A DNA stretch of 43,879 nucleotides from Verrucomicrobiaceae bacterium (GTDB taxonomy: Bacteria; Verrucomicrobiota; Verrucomicrobiia; Verrucomicrobiales; Verrucomicrobiaceae). This document shows positions 42,370 through 43,879 of this stretch, piece after piece. Positions within the stretch are counted from its first letter, which is position 1, and the number at the start of each line of letters is the position of its first letter. The DNA lies in the NCBI GenBank assembly GCA_027484445.1, contig JAIXSY010000059.1:1-43879 (forward strand), read 5' to 3'. Below the pieces are notes generated by a model. The model was not told the DNA's origin. It made no database searches and worked only from the letters and a program-made list of their open reading frames with translations. A program made the position numbers and the translations under genes.

Positions 42370-43740
42370 ATGAAACTCACGTTCAGCCTCCTCACGCTCA
42401 TGGCGCTGCTGCCCGGCACCGCCCTTCATGCCGAAGATAAACCCGCCCAGCCCGGAGGTCAGTTGCCAGGGAAGGTGGCTGTCAGTCTGGTCAAAGTGGC
42501 GGATGACCTCGTGGACCCTGTCAGTGTGGCGGCACCAAACGATGGAAGCGGTCGCGTCTTCGTGGTGGAGCGTCCGGGGGTGATTCAGGTGATCAAAAAT
42601 GGCAAAAAGCTTCGTCGCCCTTTCCTCGATCTGAAGGACAAGACCATCTCGTCTTTCTTGGAGTTGGGCATGTTCAGCATGGCCTTTCACCCAAACTTTA
42701 CCCAAAACGGCAAGGTTTATGTGGCCTACGCCGACCTCTGGTTCAACGGTGCCACCATGATCGCCGAATACACGGTTGACAAGGCCAACCCCGACCGCCT
42801 GGACCCCGAAAGCGTGCGCATTCTGATGCAGATCGACTTCCCCTACTGCAATCACCATGGCGGCCAAATCGCCTTTGGACCAGACGGCTACCTTTACATC
42901 GGTGTCGGCGATGGGGGCTGGGAGGGCGATGTCATCCATGCGGGTCAGGATCTGCACACTTGGTTGGGCAAAATGCTGCGCATCGACGTGAACCAATCTT
43001 CAGTGGATCGAGCCTACGGGGTGCCCAAGGACAACCCCTTCATCACGCCCCTTCAGCAGATGACCCTTTTCGGCGTGAGTGAAGAGGCCTTTTCCAAAGT
43101 GCATCCAAAGGCAAAGCCCGAAATCTGGGCCTACGGATTGCGCAACCCATGGACCTTCAGCTTTGATTCGAAGACTGGGGATCTTTACATTGCTGACATT
43201 GGCCAAAATCACTGGGAAGAGGTGAATTTCCAGCCAGCGAGCAGCAAAGGTGGAGAAAACTACGGCTGGAAGTTCATGTGCGGAAGTCATCCATTCCCCA
43301 TGATTTTGAAAAAGAATCCTGATGGCACCGAAACCGCCAGTGATCCAGAGAACTACCCCAAGGTGGGGGTGCAGCCCATCGCCGAATACAGCCACGTGGA
43401 TCAAGGCATCTGCGTGATCAATCTGGGTGTCTATCGTGGGAAGGATTATCCCGAGCTCGATGGCGTCTATTTCTGCGCTGACTGGGGCAGCGGCAAGGTC
43501 TGGGGCATGAAGCAAGACGGTGGCAAATGGCAAATGCAGGAGTTGATGGATCTGGCCGATGGCATCCGCCCTACGGGCAGTGGCACTGGCCCCGATGGCA
43601 GCATCTACGTGACCCATGCGACTGCGAACTACGGCGGCCCGGTGGACCCCTACACCAGCGAGCGCGGTGCACTGTGGAAGCTCGTTCCCACGGCAAAAGT
43701 GCCCGCAGGTGCAGTGACCGCGCCTGTCGCGGGCAAATGA
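42370..43740 (+). CDS. PQQ-dependent sugar dehydrogenase family protein
   Basis: This 456-residue secreted six-bladed propeller belongs to the soluble glucose/sorbosone dehydrogenase family, which oxidises aldoses with PQQ and calcium in the periplasm. After the signal peptide (MKLTFSLLTLMALLPGTALHA) come VFVVERPGVIQVI, LGMFSMAFHPNF, NHHGGQIAFGPDGYLYIGVGDGG with the probable catalytic base in His162-His163, IWAYGLRNPWTFSFD, DIGQNHWEEVN, GENYGWKFMCG and the closing FCADWGSGKVWGM. PVC bacteria have many members of unknown substrate, so glucose oxidation is only a guess. The upstream frame to 42286 is dropped since it lacks a signal peptide. Confidence 0.92.
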   Translation: MKLTFSLLTLMALLPGTALHAEDKPAQPGGQLPGKVAVSLVKVADDLVDPVSVAAPNDGSGRVFVVERPGVIQVIKNGKKLRRPFLDLKDKTISSFLELGMFSMAFHPNFTQNGKVYVAYADLWFNGATMIAEYTVDKANPDRLDPESVRILMQIDFPYCNHHGGQIAFGPDGYLYIGVGDGGWEGDVIHAGQDLHTWLGKMLRIDVNQSSVDRAYGVPKDNPFITPLQQMTLFGVSEEAFSKVHPKAKPEIWAYGLRNPWTFSFDSKTGDLYIADIGQNHWEEVNFQPASSKGGENYGWKFMCGSHPFPMILKKNPDGTETASDPENYPKVGVQPIAEYSHVDQGICVINLGVYRGKDYPELDGVYFCADWGSGKVWGMKQDGGKWQMQELMDLADGIRPTGSGTGPDGSIYVTHATANYGGPVDPYTSERGALWKLVPTAKVPAGAVTAPVAGK

Positions 43741-43764
43741 ACCAACGCACCCTCTTTCCGCTTA

Positions 43765-43879
43765 GAGCATTTTAAATAATACTATAACCGCAAGAGGCAA
43801 AATAACCCATCGCATCTTTGGCTGTGATTTTTGAGAACGCTTTGCTGATGGCTTCATCGAGTTCTTCGGGCGTGCGTGC
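43765..43879. mobile_element. IS630-family insertion sequence, 3' end (truncated by window edge)
   Basis: The last bases carry a transposase C-terminus and the element end. A TA dinucleotide at 43763-43764, followed by GAGCATTTTAAATAATACTATAA, would match the TA target duplication of IS630/Tc1 elements, making about 43765 the element boundary. This boundary is an inference; the other end is outside the window. Confidence 0.6.
43772..43879 (-). CDS. IS630-family transposase, C-terminal fragment
   Basis: The minus strand is open from the window edge to a TAA at 43772-43774, giving the last 35 residues: starts ARTPEELDEAISKAF, then SKITAKDAMGYFASCGY, ending SII. The ART-x-EEL, helix, x-YF-x-x-CGY pattern is the usual tail of IS630-family DDE transposases. 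The rest, including the catalytic acids, lies outside the window, so intactness cannot be judged. Confidence 0.75.
   Translation of the reverse strand, partial: ARTPEELDEAISKAFSKITAKDAMGYFASCGYSII

Overview
The window looks like a chromosomal segment from the Verrucomicrobiota, most like Prosthecobacter and relatives. I infer this from family content, not from any marker search: a PVC-type large heme-binding CxxCH protein, a DUF5722-type putative glycosidase, a stand-alone GbsR/MarR regulator heading a polysaccharide operon, a neutral-ceramidase-fold protein and sulfation genes. Most genes are G+C-rich with weak or absent Shine-Dalgarno sequences. Two patches are clearly AT-rich and look acquired: about 250-920, and about 21,360-22,980.

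Layout. 1-1300: left flank with an AT-rich orphan lipoprotein gene bracketed by a diverged inverted repeat and otherwise non-coding DNA. 1300-5522: a membrane-anchored alpha/beta hydrolase (-), GTP-type PEP carboxykinase (+) and a DegT/DnrJ-type sugar aminotransferase (+). 5533-11,052: a DUF5722 putative glycosidase, a GT4 glycosyltransferase and a sulfotransferase (all -), then a divergent GT4 gene (+). 11,025-26,354: sixteen consecutive minus-strand genes with tiny gaps or overlaps, forming an ABC-transporter-dependent polysaccharide operon. In transcription order these are a GbsR/MarR regulator, APS kinase, Wzm-like permease, Wzt-like ATPase with a C-terminal glycan-binding domain, TylF-type methyltransferase, two SAM methyltransferases, GT4, GT61, FkbM methyltransferase, another methyltransferase, GT2, GT4, GT2, MBOAT O-acyltransferase and an SGNH-like partner. 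26,355-31,620: a further methyltransferase and an OpgG-like periplasmic glucan protein (+), Mpl murein-peptide ligase (-) and 6-phosphofructokinase (+). 31,636-43,740: a TPR membrane protein (-), a ceramidase-fold protein, an acetyl-xylan-esterase-like hydrolase, FtsY, a small hypothetical protein (-), the PVC-type cytochrome, an RlmD/TrmA-like RNA m5U methyltransferase and a PQQ-type sugar dehydrogenase. 43,765-43,879: the 3' end of an IS630-family insertion sequence, cut by the window edge.

How the genes may work together (inference). The central locus encodes synthesis, decoration and export of a cell-surface polysaccharide. Six or so glycosyltransferases build it. The sugar aminotransferase can supply an amino sugar. 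Wzm/Wzt exports the chain. The MBOAT/SGNH pair would add acyl (acetyl) groups. APS kinase makes PAPS for the nearby sulfotransferase. The five methyltransferases in the operon could methylate sugars, possibly forming the terminal cap that a Wzt C-terminal domain reads. A 16-bp inverted repeat (26,357-26,372), 2 bp from the start codon of the GbsR-like gene, is the best candidate control site. No Wzy polymerase, Wzx flippase, exosortase, CRISPR array, tRNA or rRNA was recognised.
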